The position numbers and the translations under genes were made by a program. From the NCBI RefSeq assembly GCF_019931675.1, contig NZ_CP082922.1:124001-188000 (forward strand): a DNA stretch of 64,000 nucleotides. Reading direction: 5' to 3'. The notes under the pieces were generated by a model. That model had not been told where the DNA came from. It did not search any database and worked only from the letters and a program-made list of their open reading frames with translations. This stretch comes from Nocardioides rotundus. GTDB lineage: Bacteria > Actinomycetota > Actinomycetes > Propionibacteriales > Nocardioidaceae. Below are positions 56,057 to 64,000 of the stretch, piece by piece. The stretch's first letter is position 1; every line of letters begins with the position of its first letter.

Positions 56057-57465
56057 CGCGGAGAGCCGGGCAGGGTGAGGGAGAGTCGGGCCCCCGGGCC
56101 GCAGCCGTCGGGGCCGCCCGGGCGCGGCTCGCCGTTCGCGGCGGACACCGAGCCGCCGTGCCGGGTCGCGACCTGGTGCACGATCGAGAGGCCGAGCCCG
56201 GAGCCCGGCATCGTGCGGGACTCCGAGGAGCGGTAGAAGCGCTCGAAGACGTGCGGCAGGTCCTGCTCGGAGATGCCCGGTCCCTGGTCGGCGACCAGCA
56301 GGGTGCCGTCGTGCAGGTCGACGGTGACCGTGCCCTCCGGCGGCGACCACTTCGCCGCGTTGTCCAGCAGGTTCGTCACCGCGCGCTCCAGGGCGCCCGG
56401 CTCGCCGCGGACGATCCACGGCTCGGCGTGCACGTCGAAGGCCAGCCCCGGCGCGCGGCGGCGTACTCGCGCGAGCGCACGGTCCACCATCTCGGCCAGG
56501 TCCACGTCCTCCTCCGCGGCGGGTGCCGTCGGCTCGTCCCGCGCGAGCTCGACCAGGTCGCCGATAAGCGTGGTCATCTCCTCGATCTGCGCGCGCACGT
56601 CGTCCAGCAGCTCGCGCCGGGCCTCCGGCGTCATGGCCGAGGACGGCAGGGAGTCGGCCTGCGCGAGCAGGTCCAGGTTGGTCCGCAGCGAGGTGAGGGG
56701 GGTGCGCAGCTCGTGCGAGGCGTCCGCGACCAGCCGCCGCTGCCGGCCCTGGGAGGCCTCGACCGCCGCCAGCAGCTGGTTGAACGCGGTGGAGAGCCGG
56801 GCCACCTCGTCGTCGCCCTCGACCCTCAGCGGCGTGAGCCGGGAGGTCTCGGCGATCTCCTCGACCGCGGTGGTGAGCCGCCGCACCGGCCGCAGCCCGT
56901 TCGCGGCCACCGCCCACCCGGCCAGGGCGGCGCCGATCACGCCCGCGCCTCCGAGCAGGACGAGCGCCGTACCGAGTTTGCGCATGGTCGCCTGCTGCGG
57001 TTCGGTCGACTGGGCGAGCACCAGCGCCTCGCCGTCCTGCGTCGTCGGCACGCTGACCACCCGCAGCGTCGTGCTGCCCTGGTGGATCGTGCGCAGGTTG
57101 TAGGGCTCGCGGCCCGCGGCGACCTCGACCTCCGGACGCCCGAGGTTGAGGTCGGGGCCGCGGTCGGCGGAGCGGTAGCGGCCGTCGGCGGTGACGAAGA
57201 AGATGCGTACGTCGGCCGCGCCGAGCATCCACGACGGCACGCCCGCCTGCGCGGTCAGCGCGCTGAGCGTGCCGGTGCGCGCGGCGCCCTGGGCCCGCTC
57301 GAGCAGCGACTCGTCCAGCGCGGCCATGGTCTGGCTGCGCACGGTGATGAAGGTGGCGAAGGCCATCGCCGCGATCGCGACGCCGACCGCGATGGTGGTG
57401 AGCAGGGTGACGCGGGAGGCGAGCGACCGGCGGTAGTGCCACCCGTCGGACGGGACGACGTTCAT
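56053..57465 (-). CDS. Sensor histidine kinase, MprB-like
   Basis: 470 residues from ATG 57465. Transmembrane helices at about 15-38 and 167-190 enclose an outside sensor domain; HAMP at 190-243; HisKA with the phospho-acceptor in [16 protein letters not shown] near 253; HATPase with [12 protein letters not shown] (N box), [18 protein letters not shown] (G1) and GSGLGLSIV (G2). It overlaps the response-regulator gene by 4 bp. The MprB-type envelope stress role is by similarity of domain layout. Confidence 0.9.
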   Translation of the reverse strand: MNVVPSDGWHYRRSLASRVTLLTTIAVGVAIAAMAFATFITVRSQTMAALDESLLERAQGAARTGTLSALTAQAGVPSWMLGAADVRIFFVTADGRYRSADRGPDLNLGRPEVEVAAGREPYNLRTIHQGSTTLRVVSVPTTQDGEALVLAQSTEPQQATMRKLGTALVLLGGAGVIGAALAGWAVAANGLRPVRRLTTAVEEIAETSRLTPLRVEGDDEVARLSTAFNQLLAAVEASQGRQRRLVADASHELRTPLTSLRTNLDLLAQADSLPSSAMTPEARRELLDDVRAQIEEMTTLIGDLVELARDEPTAPAAEEDVDLAEMVDRALARVRRRAPGLAFDVHAEPWIVRGEPGALERAVTNLLDNAAKWSPPEGTVTVDLHDGTLLVADQGPGISEQDLPHVFERFYRSSESRTMPGSGLGLSIVHQVATRHGGSVSAANGEPRPGGPDGCGPGARLSLTLPGSPR

Positions 57466-58157
57466 GCTTCCTTCAGCACGTAGCCGACGCCGCGCACGGT
57501 GTGGATCAGCCGCGGCTCCCCGCCCGCCTCGGTCTTGCGGCGCAGGTAGCCGACGTAGACCTCGAGACTGTTCGCCGTCGTCGGGAAGTCATAGCCCCAC
57601 ACCTCGTCGAGGATGAAGGAGCGCTCCAGCACCCGCCGCGGCCGGCGCAGGAACATCTCCAGCAGGGTGAACTCGGTGCGGGTCAGCTCCATCGAGCGGC
57701 CGCCGCGGGTCACCTCGCGCGACCCGAGGTCCATGGTGAGGTCGGAGAAGGTGAGGACCTCGGCCTCGTCCTCCTCCTCCAGGGGTACGGCGCGCCGCAG
57801 CAGCGCCCGCAGCCGGGCCAGGAGCTCGGCGAGGGCGAAGGGCTTGGTGAGATAGTCGTCGGCCCCGGCGTCCAGCCCCTCCACCCGGTCGCCCACCGCG
57901 TCGCGGGCGGTCAGCACCAGGACGGGCACCCGGTTGCCGGACTCGCGCAGCAGCCGCGTGGCCTCCAGGCCGTCCATCCGCGGCATCATCACGTCCATCA
58001 CGACCGCGTCCGGCTGGTGCGACCGCACCGCGGCCAGAGCCTCGTTGCCGTCGGCGGCCAGCGACACGGCGTACCCGTTGAACTCCAGGGAGCGACGCAG
58101 CGACTCGCGGACGGCCTGGTCGTCCTCGACGACGAGCACGGAGGGACGGGCGGACAC
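57462..58157 (-). CDS. OmpR/PhoB-family response regulator, MprA-like
   Basis: 231 residues from GTG 58157. Receiver domain with acidic pair EDD near residue 11, the phosphorylation Asp in [13 protein letters not shown] near 54 and Lys in [10 protein letters not shown] near 104. The C-terminal winged helix has [18 protein letters not shown] and [11 protein letters not shown]. It is cotranscribed with the kinase (ATGA overlap). On the minus strand CACAGT lies 7 nt before the GTG as a possible leaderless promoter. Confidence 0.92.
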   Translation of the reverse strand: MSARPSVLVVEDDQAVRESLRRSLEFNGYAVSLAADGNEALAAVRSHQPDAVVMDVMMPRMDGLEATRLLRESGNRVPVLVLTARDAVGDRVEGLDAGADDYLTKPFALAELLARLRALLRRAVPLEEEDEAEVLTFSDLTMDLGSREVTRGGRSMELTRTEFTLLEMFLRRPRRVLERSFILDEVWGYDFPTTANSLEVYVGYLRRKTEAGGEPRLIHTVRGVGYVLKEA

Positions 58158-58207
58158 CCTGCCTACTGTGCCAGCCCAGCCTGAGCGTGTGCTGAATCCG
58201 CGCGGAC

Positions 58208-59074
58208 TCAGCCGACGTAGCGGGAGGCGACCTGGGCGGCGCGCTCGGCGTAGGAGCCGCCGAAGAGGCAGGCGTGCACGAGCAGCGGGTGCAACTGGTG
58301 CAGGCCGAGCCGGTCCTCCCAGCCCTCGGTCAGCGGCGCGGCCTCGTCGTAGGCCTCGGTCACCTTGGTCAGGTGCGGTAGCCCGAAGAGCGCGAGCATC
58401 GCCAGGTCGGTCTCCCGGTGACCGCCGTGGGCGGCCGGGTCGATGAGGTGGCAGCGACCCTCCAGGCCCCACAGCACGTTGCCGTTCCACAGGTCGCCGT
58501 GGATCCGCGCCGGGCCCTCCTCGGGCACGAGGTCGGGCAGGCGGCCGACCACCGCCTCGACGGCCGCGACCTGCTCCGGCGACGCGCTGCCGCGGTCGGC
58601 GGCGAGCTTGAGGTAGGGCAGCACCCGGCGGGTGGCGTAGAACTCCGCCCACGTCGGCGCGGTGCGGTTGGGCAGCGGGAGCCGGCCCACGAAGCCGTCC
58701 TGGTCGGCGCCGTACGACGCCGGGCGGACCGCGTGCGTCGCGGCGAGCGAGCGACCCAGGTCCCCGGCGGCCTCGGCGGTGCTGCGGCCCTGCTCGACCC
58801 AGCGCAGGATCAGGCAGTCGGGCTCCACGGCGAGCACCTCGCCGACCGGGACGCCGTCGGGGCCGGCCTCGGCGAGGAAGCCCAGGCCGCGCGCCTCGCT
58901 CTCGAAGAAGCCCTCGGGGGGATGGGTCAGCGTCTTCATCAGCGCGATCGTGCCGTCGCTGAGCCGGAGCTTGGTGGCGGTGGCGATGTCGCCGCCCGCG
59001 ACGGGGGCGGTCGCGACGACCGCGTGCCCGAGCAGCTCCTCGGCGCGCCGGGCCACCAGCGGCTGGCGGGTCAC
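58208..59074 (-). CDS. Fructosamine kinase family protein
   Basis: 288 residues from GTG 59074. The aminoglycoside-phosphotransferase-like fold shows the Brenner motif [13 protein letters not shown] near residue 195 and [20 protein letters not shown] near 217 (metal-binding Asp). It phosphorylates ketosamine adducts on proteins so that they deglycate. It overlaps the phosphatase gene by 4 bp, an arrangement known for fructosamine kinase and low-molecular-weight phosphatases in deglycation pathways. Confidence 0.88.
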   Translation of the reverse strand: MTRQPLVARRAEELLGHAVVATAPVAGGDIATATKLRLSDGTIALMKTLTHPPEGFFESEARGLGFLAEAGPDGVPVGEVLAVEPDCLILRWVEQGRSTAEAAGDLGRSLAATHAVRPASYGADQDGFVGRLPLPNRTAPTWAEFYATRRVLPYLKLAADRGSASPEQVAAVEAVVGRLPDLVPEEGPARIHGDLWNGNVLWGLEGRCHLIDPAAHGGHRETDLAMLALFGLPHLTKVTEAYDEAAPLTEGWEDRLGLHQLHPLLVHACLFGGSYAERAAQVASRYVG

Positions 59075-59595
59075 GACCCGGGCCTCGCCAGGACGCGCTC
59101 CAGCTCGGTCGCCAGGTGGTGGCAGGTGCGTTCGACCATCTGCAGGACCTCCGAGAATCCGGAGTCTCCACCGTAGTACGGGTCCGGGGTGTCCTCACCG
59201 GTGCCGACGGGGTCGAAGTCGCGGAACAACATGACCGGGCCCTCGCCGAGCTCGGCCAGGCCGGCGACGTGCCCACGGTCCATGGCGAGCAGCAGGTCGT
59301 AGTCGTCGAGCCAGTCGGGCTGCACCTGCTGGGCCCGGTGCCGGTCGGGGTCGTATCCGGCGGAGCGCAGGTGCTCGGCGGAGCGCGGGTCCATCGGGTC
59401 GCCGACGTGCCAGTCGCCCAGGCCGCTGGAGGCGACCTCGACCCGGTCCTCCAGGCCCCTCTCGGCGAGCATCGAGCGCAGCACGACCTCGGCGCTGGGG
59501 GAGCGGCAGATGTTGCCGGAGCACACGAACGCCACGGAGTAGCGGCCCGGCTCGCTCGGCTCGGGCAGCTGCGCGGCGGTGGCGGGCTCAGTCAT
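59071..59595 (-). CDS. Low-molecular-weight protein-tyrosine-phosphatase-like protein
   Basis: 174 residues. The P-loop is CSGNICRSP (C-x5-R) near residue 25; [10 protein letters not shown] near 140 supplies the catalytic Asp. Members dephosphorylate phosphotyrosine or, in some bacteria, protein-bound ribulosamine 5-phosphate. Coupling to the fructosamine kinase favours a deglycation role. It overlaps the membrane-protein gene by 8 bp. Confidence 0.9.
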   Translation of the reverse strand: MTEPATAAQLPEPSEPGRYSVAFVCSGNICRSPSAEVVLRSMLAERGLEDRVEVASSGLGDWHVGDPMDPRSAEHLRSAGYDPDRHRAQQVQPDWLDDYDLLLAMDRGHVAGLAELGEGPVMLFRDFDPVGTGEDTPDPYYGGDSGFSEVLQMVERTCHHLATELERVLARPGS

Positions 59596-59974
59596 CGAAC
59601 ACCGCGTCCATGGCGCTGCTGACGATGGTGATCACCAGCGAGCCGAGCACCGCCCACCAGAAGCCGTCGACGTAGAAGCCGACGTCGAGCTGTCCGGCCA
59701 GCCAGCCGACCAGCATCAGCATGAGCGCGTTGATCACCAGGAGCAGCAGCCCCAGCGTGACGATGATGAAGGGCAGAGAGAGCAGCTTCAGCGCCGGCGC
59801 GACCGTCACGTTGACCGCGCCGATGATCAGCGCGACCACGATCGCGGGGATCGCCTTGTCGGCGAGCTCGTCGGTCAGCGGGCTGCTCGCCCCTTCGAAA
59901 CCGATGCCGGGCAGCAGCCATGCCGCCACCGTCACGGCCACCACCGTGCTGAGGAGCCAGGCAAGGATCTTCAC
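59588..59974 (-). CDS. Four-helix membrane protein (phage holin superfamily IV, DUF/PF04020)
   Basis: 128 residues with four hydrophobic segments (about 3-22, 43-62, 65-88, 105-122) and the [21 protein letters not shown] loop characteristic of PF04020. Despite the name no phage genes are near, and the family is a common chromosomal membrane protein of unknown function. It overlaps the phosphatase gene by 8 bp, so the two are probably cotranscribed. Confidence 0.85.
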   Translation of the reverse strand: MKILAWLLSTVVAVTVAAWLLPGIGFEGASSPLTDELADKAIPAIVVALIIGAVNVTVAPALKLLSLPFIIVTLGLLLLVINALMLMLVGWLAGQLDVGFYVDGFWWAVLGSLVITIVSSAMDAVFDD

Positions 59975-60007
59975 GCCGTCGATCCTAGGGGGCTGGTGGG
60001 TCGGGCC

Positions 60008-60042
60008 TCTAACTAGACAGACTAACTAGATCGTCGTACCAT
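60008..60042 (+). promoter_or_regulatory. padR promoter and candidate operator
   Basis: TACCAT (60037-60042) lies 6 nt before ATG 60049. Upstream are two direct copies of CTAACTAGA (60009-60017 and 60022-60030, 13-bp period), a conspicuous A+T-rich island in G+C-rich surroundings, suited to PadR autoregulation. Confidence 0.5.
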
Positions 60043-60048
60043 CTATCC

Positions 60049-60405
60049 ATGGACGACGTCGACTGGCCCAGTGACTGGCTGCGCGGCACGCTCGCGCTCC
60101 TGGTCCTGGCGACGCTGGCGTCCGGCCCGACCTATGGCTACGCCGTGTCCTCCGCGCTCGAGGCCCGAGGGCTGGGCAAGGTCAAGGGCGGCACCCTCTA
60201 TCCGCTCCTCGGGCGGCTGGAGCGGGACGGGCTCATCGTCTCGCACTGGGAGCCCGGCGCGGGCGGCCCCGGGCGCAAGTTCTTCGAGCTGACCGACGCC
60301 GGACGCGGGCACCTCGAGACATCGGCGCGGCGATGGGGCGAGTTCGCCACCCTCGTGCGCGACGTCCTGCACGACCACACCGTCACCGAAGGGGGAACCA
60401 CATGA
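60049..60405 (+). CDS. PadR-family transcriptional regulator
   Basis: 118 residues. Winged helix with LLVLATLASGPTYGYAVSSALE and VKGGTLYPLLGRLERDGLI (the GTLYPLL recognition motif), then the C-terminal dimerisation helix. PadR regulators respond to phenolics or drugs; short PadR proteins coupled to a HAAS-like membrane protein control that partner. It overlaps the next gene by 4 bp. Confidence 0.9.
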   Translation: MDDVDWPSDWLRGTLALLVLATLASGPTYGYAVSSALEARGLGKVKGGTLYPLLGRLERDGLIVSHWEPGAGGPGRKFFELTDAGRGHLETSARRWGEFATLVRDVLHDHTVTEGGTT

Positions 60406-61013
60406 ACGACACCGCAGCGATCGATCGGGACTGGCAGGACAGGTTCGTGATGGGGCTGCGCCTGCGCGACGCCTCGCCCGAGCTGATCGCCGACCAGCTC
60501 GCGCTGGTGCGGGCGCACTGCGCGGAGTCGGGGGAGTCGGCGGTCGACGCGTTCGGCGACCCCACGGCCTACGCCGACAGCGTGGTGGCCGAATGGGGGG
60601 TGCCGCAGGCCGGCGCCGGGCGCGAGGTCGTGGCGATGCTGCCGCCGGCGGTGGGCGGCTTCCTGGCCGGCGCCCTCACCATCAGGGGTGCTACCGCGCT
60701 CATCGACGGCGAGAGCTTCGAGATCCGGGTCGGCGGGCTGGTCGCGGCACTGATCCTGGTGGGCGCCGCTCTCGCCCTGGTGCGCCTCCTGCAGCGGGGT
60801 GCCTCCCTGGTGGGCTGCCTGGTGCTCGTGGCCGTCGCGACCGCGGTCGCCGTGCTCCTCGACGTCGCCGAGACCCCGCTGCTGGCGACCGTGCCCGCGT
60901 GGGTGGCCCTCGGTCTCGGTCTCGTGGCGCTCGCCGTACTCGCCCTGGCGGTCGGTCGGTCCGCACGGCGCCAGCGCCTCATCGACCCGGTGGACGGCCG
61001 GCCGATGGGCTGA
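60402..61013 (+). CDS. HAAS/DUF1700-like membrane protein
   Basis: 203 residues. An N-terminal cytoplasmic domain of about 70 residues (LRLRDASPELIADQLALVRAH and DAFGDPTAYADSVVAEW) is the HAAS-type signalling domain, followed by four transmembrane segments. PadR-HAAS pairs sense membrane state or act as co-repressors. Stop at 61013. Confidence 0.8.
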   Translation: MNDTAAIDRDWQDRFVMGLRLRDASPELIADQLALVRAHCAESGESAVDAFGDPTAYADSVVAEWGVPQAGAGREVVAMLPPAVGGFLAGALTIRGATALIDGESFEIRVGGLVAALILVGAALALVRLLQRGASLVGCLVLVAVATAVAVLLDVAETPLLATVPAWVALGLGLVALAVLALAVGRSARRQRLIDPVDGRPMG

Positions 61014-61017
61014 GGGG

Positions 61018-61038
61018 CGTCACGTAGCGCCGACTCGG
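61018..61038. repeat. 21-bp intergenic repeat, locus D (single copy)
   Basis: One copy of TAGCGCCGACTCGGC with linker GTCACG, directly upstream of the VanZ promoter. Confidence 0.8.
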
Positions 61039-61041
61039 CTG

Positions 61042-61047
61042 TAGCGT
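61042..61047 (+). promoter_or_regulatory. Probable -10 element, leaderless start of the VanZ gene
   Basis: TAGCGT lies 7 nt before GTG 61055 and abuts the 21-bp repeat. Confidence 0.5.
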
Positions 61048-61054
61048 CGGGGCC

Positions 61055-61645
61055 GTGTTCCCCGTCGGTGGCGTCGGCGCCATGCTCCTCGCCTCGGGAG
61101 CGGCGGGTCTGGTGGCGCTGCTGCTCGCCGTACTCCTCCGGCGGCGGCTCGGCTGGGTCGCGGCACTCGCGTTCGGCGGTCTGCTGTGGAGCCTGGCGGT
61201 GATCGCGGCGGTGACGCTGCTGCCGATGTACGTGCGCTCCGGCTACATCCCCGCCGAGGAGGCGCAGACGGTCTGCTCCTTCGACATCGGCGGACCGGCG
61301 CCGGACGGCTTCTGGATCTTCGGCGGCACCCAGCGGACCCTCAACACACTCGCGTTCGTGCCCGCGGGGATCTGTCTCGCGGTGTTCCTCGCGCGCTGGC
61401 GGTGGTGGGCGCTGGTCACGATCCCGATCGGTACGGCGATGCTCGTCGGCTACTCGTTCCTGATCGAGATCACCCAGCTCGAGCTGGCCCGGCTGGACCG
61501 CGCCTGCGACGTCACCGACATCATCGACAACTCCGCCGGCGCGCTGATCGGGGCGATCCTCGGGCTGCTCCTGCTGCCGCTGCTGCGGCCCTGGCGTGGA
61601 CGGCCGGCGAAGAGCCCGGGAGGCAGGCTGCCGCCGCGGCCCTAA
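61055..61645 (+). CDS. VanZ-family membrane protein
   Basis: 196 residues with about four transmembrane helices. The VanZ motif is NTLAFVPAGICLAVFLA...FLIEITQLELARLDRACDVTDIIDNSAGALIGAILG, with the conserved E-x-x-Q and D-x-x-D-x-x-x-N-x-x-G residues. VanZ gives low-level teicoplanin resistance; chromosomal homologues are common and of unclear function. Its TAA stop overlaps the -10 of the next gene. Confidence 0.85.
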   Translation: MFPVGGVGAMLLASGAAGLVALLLAVLLRRRLGWVAALAFGGLLWSLAVIAAVTLLPMYVRSGYIPAEEAQTVCSFDIGGPAPDGFWIFGGTQRTLNTLAFVPAGICLAVFLARWRWWALVTIPIGTAMLVGYSFLIEITQLELARLDRACDVTDIIDNSAGALIGAILGLLLLPLLRPWRGRPAKSPGGRLPPRP

Positions 61646-61648
61646 GGT
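61643..61648 (+). promoter_or_regulatory. Probable -10 element, leaderless start of the aminotransferase gene
   Basis: TAAGGT lies 7 nt before ATG 61656; it overlaps the VanZ stop codon. Confidence 0.5.
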
Positions 61649-61655
61649 GACGCCC

Positions 61656-62729
61656 ATGAGCACACCCACTCCGCGACGCAACGTGCTGGCGATCCCGGCC
61701 TACGTCCCCGGCAAGCCGCCCGCCCCGCGCGAGGGCCTGACGACCTACAAGCTCTCCTCCAACGAGAACCCCTACCCGCCGCTGCCCGGCGTGGTCGAGG
61801 CGGCGACCGCGGAGGTGGAGCGGCTCAACCGCTACCCCGATATGGGGGCGGCCCGGCTCTACGACGCTCTGGCCGAGCGGCTCGACGTACCCACCACCCA
61901 CCTGGCGGCCGCGACCGGCTCGGTGGCCTTGATCTATCAGCTGGTGCAGGGCTTCTGCGAGCCCGGCGACGAGGTGGTGCACGCGTGGCGCTCGTTCGAG
62001 GCCTACCCGATCGCGATCACGGCCTCGGCCGCCGTCTCGGTGCCGGTGCCCGTGGACGCCGAGGGGCGGCACGACCTGGACGCGATGCGGGACGCGATCA
62101 CCGACCGGACCCGGGTGGTGCTGGTGTGCACGCCGAACAACCCGACCGGGCCGGCGCTGCGCCAGACCGAGCTGGACGCGTTCTTGGACCAGGTGCCCGA
62201 GCACGTGCTCGTGGTCGTCGACGAGGCGTATGTCGAGTTCGTCCGGATGGACGACCCGGTCGACGGCGTCGCGACCTATCGGGACCGGCCCAACGTGGTG
62301 GTGACCCGGACCTTCTCCAAGGCCTACGGGCTCGCGGGGCTGCGGGTGGGCTACGCGATCGCGCACGAGCCGATCGCGTCCGCGCTGCGGGCGGTGTCGC
62401 TGCCCTTCGGCGTCTCCGGGGTGGCGCAGGCCGCCGCCGTGGCCTCGCTGGACGCCGAGCCGGCTCTGCTGGAGCGGGTGGACGCGCTGGTCGCCGAGCG
62501 GGACCGGGTGCTGGCCGGAGTGCGGGCCGCGGGGTGGGACGTCCCCGACGCCCAGGGCAACTTCTTCTGGATGGCCGCCGGCGACCGGACCCCCGAGCTG
62601 GCCGTCGCGGCCGACGACCTCGGGATCGTCGTACGCCCCTTCGGGCGCGAGGGCGCGCGGGTCAGCATCGGCGAGACCGAGGCGAACGACCGGGTGATCG
62701 AGCTCGCCCGCTCCTTCCCCCAGCTGTAA
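61656..62729 (+). CDS. Histidinol-phosphate/aromatic aminotransferase
   Basis: 357 residues from ATG 61656. Class I/II aminotransferase: KLSSNENPYPP near residue 30, TPNNPTGPAL near 155 (Asn of cofactor), TRTFSKAYGLAGLRVGY with the PLP Lys near 218, and RPFGREGARVSIG near 330 (carboxylate Arg). Actinobacterial genes of this type are hisC-like or the aromatic (phenylalanine) aminotransferase pat; without the his operon beside it, the pat role is the likelier. The long palindrome 62725-62794 overlaps its stop. Confidence 0.85.
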   Translation: MSTPTPRRNVLAIPAYVPGKPPAPREGLTTYKLSSNENPYPPLPGVVEAATAEVERLNRYPDMGAARLYDALAERLDVPTTHLAAATGSVALIYQLVQGFCEPGDEVVHAWRSFEAYPIAITASAAVSVPVPVDAEGRHDLDAMRDAITDRTRVVLVCTPNNPTGPALRQTELDAFLDQVPEHVLVVVDEAYVEFVRMDDPVDGVATYRDRPNVVVTRTFSKAYGLAGLRVGYAIAHEPIASALRAVSLPFGVSGVAQAAAVASLDAEPALLERVDALVAERDRVLAGVRAAGWDVPDAQGNFFWMAAGDRTPELAVAADDLGIVVRPFGREGARVSIGETEANDRVIELARSFPQL

Positions 62730-62794
62730 AGCGGTGTTCCGGAATCCTCTGCGGTGTTCGAACCCCGCGGAGGATCACCGGACACCGCTTTACA
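62725..62794. terminator. 70-bp inverted repeat at the end of the aminotransferase gene
   Basis: Two 30-bp arms (62725-62754 and 62765-62794), both beginning TGTAAAGCGGTGT from outside, pair at 25 of 30 positions around a 10-nt loop. The TAA stop is in the left arm. No U-tract follows; it may terminate transcription as a strong hairpin or be a small mobile palindrome. Confidence 0.65.
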
Positions 62795-62834
62795 GCCCAG
62801 CGGGCGGCCGCCAAAGGTTGTTGAACGTGGAATC

Positions 62835-63824
62835 ATGGTGGGCATGGCCGACTATGTGAACGAGGGCAAGTCCTACGAGCGGGACATGACCTACATCCCC
62901 GACCGGATCACCGCGGAGCCGGGGCGCAGCCAGGACCCGCACGGGCATGACAAGCAGCCCGCCGAGATCGAGGCGCCGACCTGGCAGGCCGAGCCGGGCC
63001 GCTACCGGCTGGTCGCCGCGCGCGCCTGCCCGTGGGCCAACCGCTCGATCATCGTGCGCGAGTTGCTCGGCCTGCAGGACGTGATCAGCCTCGGCACCCC
63101 CGGCCCCACGCACGACCAGGACTCGTGGACCTTCGACCTCGACCCCGGCGGCGTGGATCCCGTGCTGGGCATCCCGCGGCTCAAGGACGCCTACGAGAAG
63201 CGGTTCCCGGGCTACCCCCGCGGCATCACCGTGCCCGCGATCGTGGAGGAGGCCTCCGGCGAGGTCGTCACCAACGACTTCCCGTGGATCACCCACGACC
63301 TGTTCTTCGAGTGGAAGGACCACCACAAGGAGGGCGCGCCCGACCTGTGGCCGGAGGACCGGCGCGAGGAGATGGAGCAGGTGATGCGCCGGATCTTCAC
63401 CGAGGTCAACAACGGCGTCTACCGGTGCGGGTTCGCCGGCTCGCAGGAGGCGTACGACGAGGCCTACGACCGACTGTGGGTCGCCATGGACTGGCTCGAG
63501 GAGCGGCTGGCCGACCGGCGCTTCCTCATGGGGGAGGCGATCACCGAGGCCGACGTACGCCTCTTCACCACGCTGGTCCGCTTCGACCCCGTCTACCACG
63601 GCCACTTCAAGTGCAACCGGAACAAGCTGACCGAGATGCCCAACCTGTGGGGCTACGCGCGCGACCTCTTCCAGACGCCCGGCTTCGGGGACACCGTCGA
63701 CTTCGGCCAGATCAAGGACCACTACTACAAGGTCCACACGGACGTGAACCCGTCCGGGATCGTGCCGAAGGGGCCGGACCTCTCGGGCTGGACGACCGAC
63801 CCGGGACGCGCGCACCTGGGCTGA
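62835..63824 (+). CDS. Glutathione S-transferase omega-like protein (glutathionyl-hydroquinone reductase type)
   Basis: 329 residues from ATG 62835 (ATG 62844 also possible). The thioredoxin-fold domain has the catalytic ACPWANRS (Cys-Pro-Trp-Ala) near residue 63; PAIVEEASGEVVTNDF gives the glutathione-site Glu/Ser region; the C-terminal helical domain has EAITEADVRLFTTLVRFDPVY, a hallmark of the ECM4/YqjG/PcpF group. These reduce glutathionyl- or, in actinobacteria, probably mycothiol-conjugated quinones. Single gene. Confidence 0.88.
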   Translation: MVGMADYVNEGKSYERDMTYIPDRITAEPGRSQDPHGHDKQPAEIEAPTWQAEPGRYRLVAARACPWANRSIIVRELLGLQDVISLGTPGPTHDQDSWTFDLDPGGVDPVLGIPRLKDAYEKRFPGYPRGITVPAIVEEASGEVVTNDFPWITHDLFFEWKDHHKEGAPDLWPEDRREEMEQVMRRIFTEVNNGVYRCGFAGSQEAYDEAYDRLWVAMDWLEERLADRRFLMGEAITEADVRLFTTLVRFDPVYHGHFKCNRNKLTEMPNLWGYARDLFQTPGFGDTVDFGQIKDHYYKVHTDVNPSGIVPKGPDLSGWTTDPGRAHLG

Positions 63825-63903
63825 GCGCCGGCCGGCGACGCGGACCGTGCTCCGGGTCCGATTGGTGTGCCTGCTGGCGCCCCGATAGGTTGGACGCCAC
63901 GAT

Positions 63904-63928
63904 GTGGGAGGGGTCACACACGTCCCAC
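63904..63928. promoter_or_regulatory. Inverted repeat in the leader of the last gene
   Basis: GTGGGA (63904-63909) and TCCCAC (63923-63928) are complementary across 13 nt. It lies about 70 bp upstream of the possible gene start at 63996. It could form a leader hairpin. Confidence 0.3.
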
Positions 63929-63995
63929 CCACGCGAGTACGCGAGAGGGCCGAGCGGCGATCCCGGTCGAGCCCCCGAGCAGAAACGGAGCGCAC

Positions 63996-64000
63996 GTGTC
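63996..64000 (+). CDS. Possible start of a gene cut by the window end
   Basis: A GTG with ACGGAG 6 nt upstream begins at 63996; only GTGTC is in view. The 170-bp upstream region without a gene fits a promoter and leader. Identity cannot be judged. Confidence 0.35.

Noticed and set aside
59588..59974. 'Phage holin' gene as sign of a prophage
   Set aside because: PF04020 is a common chromosomal membrane protein; no other phage genes, integrase or att site nearby.

Overview
The window is very high G+C DNA with dense, short-spaced genes, many GTG starts, frequent 4-bp stop/start overlaps, a 13E12-type (DUF222) HNH gene, a SigK/RskA locus, TIGR03084 and AtuA-type genes, and many leaderless-looking promoters (TANNNT 6-8 nt before ATG/GTG). 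This points to a chromosomal segment of an actinobacterium, most likely Nocardioides or a relative in the Nocardioidaceae. The genus is my inference; no rRNA or tRNA gene was seen.

Layout. 1-10 kb: end of a family 1 glycosidase, UDP-glucose dehydrogenase, a PatB/MalY aminotransferase, a class III CoA-transferase, a tmsBA-type pair for 10-methyl branched fatty acids, a class I glutamine amidotransferase, a two-gene unit of a CDGSH protein and a haem-oxygenase-like diiron protein, and a Baeyer-Villiger type monooxygenase. 10-15 kb is the accessory part: about a dozen copies of a GGTCGAGCCCGTCGAGACC repeat, then an HNH gene split by an IS3 element that is itself split by an IS110 element. Both insertions can be resolved to the base (IS3) or nearly so (IS110). 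The non-coding end of the IS110 element carries short guides matching both its own ends and its actual target, as expected of a bridge RNA. 15-25 kb: stress and housekeeping genes, a MerR-controlled fadA-fadB beta-oxidation operon with a classical 19-bp-spacer MerR promoter, short-chain dehydrogenases, CutC.

25-35.5 kb: an eight-gene, fully overlapping operon (TetR, TIGR03084, AtuA-like, acyl-CoA dehydrogenase, SRPBCC, acyl-CoA carboxylase beta and alpha, second acyl-CoA dehydrogenase) for breakdown of an unidentified branched or terpenoid acyl-CoA. 35.5-39 kb: small single genes. 38.9-48 kb: a SigK/RskA locus running DUF1295, two cyclopropane-synthase-like methyltransferases, an FAD oxidase fused to DUF1365, anti-sigma, sigma, a fasciclin lipoprotein and a sulfite-oxidase-like molybdoenzyme. 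Two SigK-type promoters (CCATCC or CAATCC, 16 bp, CGAAYC) precede the fasciclin gene and the molybdoenzyme gene.

48-64 kb: enoyl-CoA hydratase, a SigE-family sigma factor with a probable partner, a HelD-type RNA polymerase-associated ATPase, a DUF559-like gene bracketed by two 51-bp palindromes whose stems covary around an invariant loop, a PhzE-like anthranilate synthase without phenazine or trp neighbours, an MprAB-like two-component system, fructosamine kinase, a low-molecular-weight phosphatase, a small membrane protein, a PadR/membrane-protein pair, VanZ, an aromatic/histidinol-phosphate aminotransferase and a glutathionyl-hydroquinone-reductase-like protein. Three non-coding repeat families recur between genes (a 21-bp tandem unit at four loci, the GGTCGAG element at two loci, the 51-bp palindrome twice). 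They are probably genome-wide in this organism.
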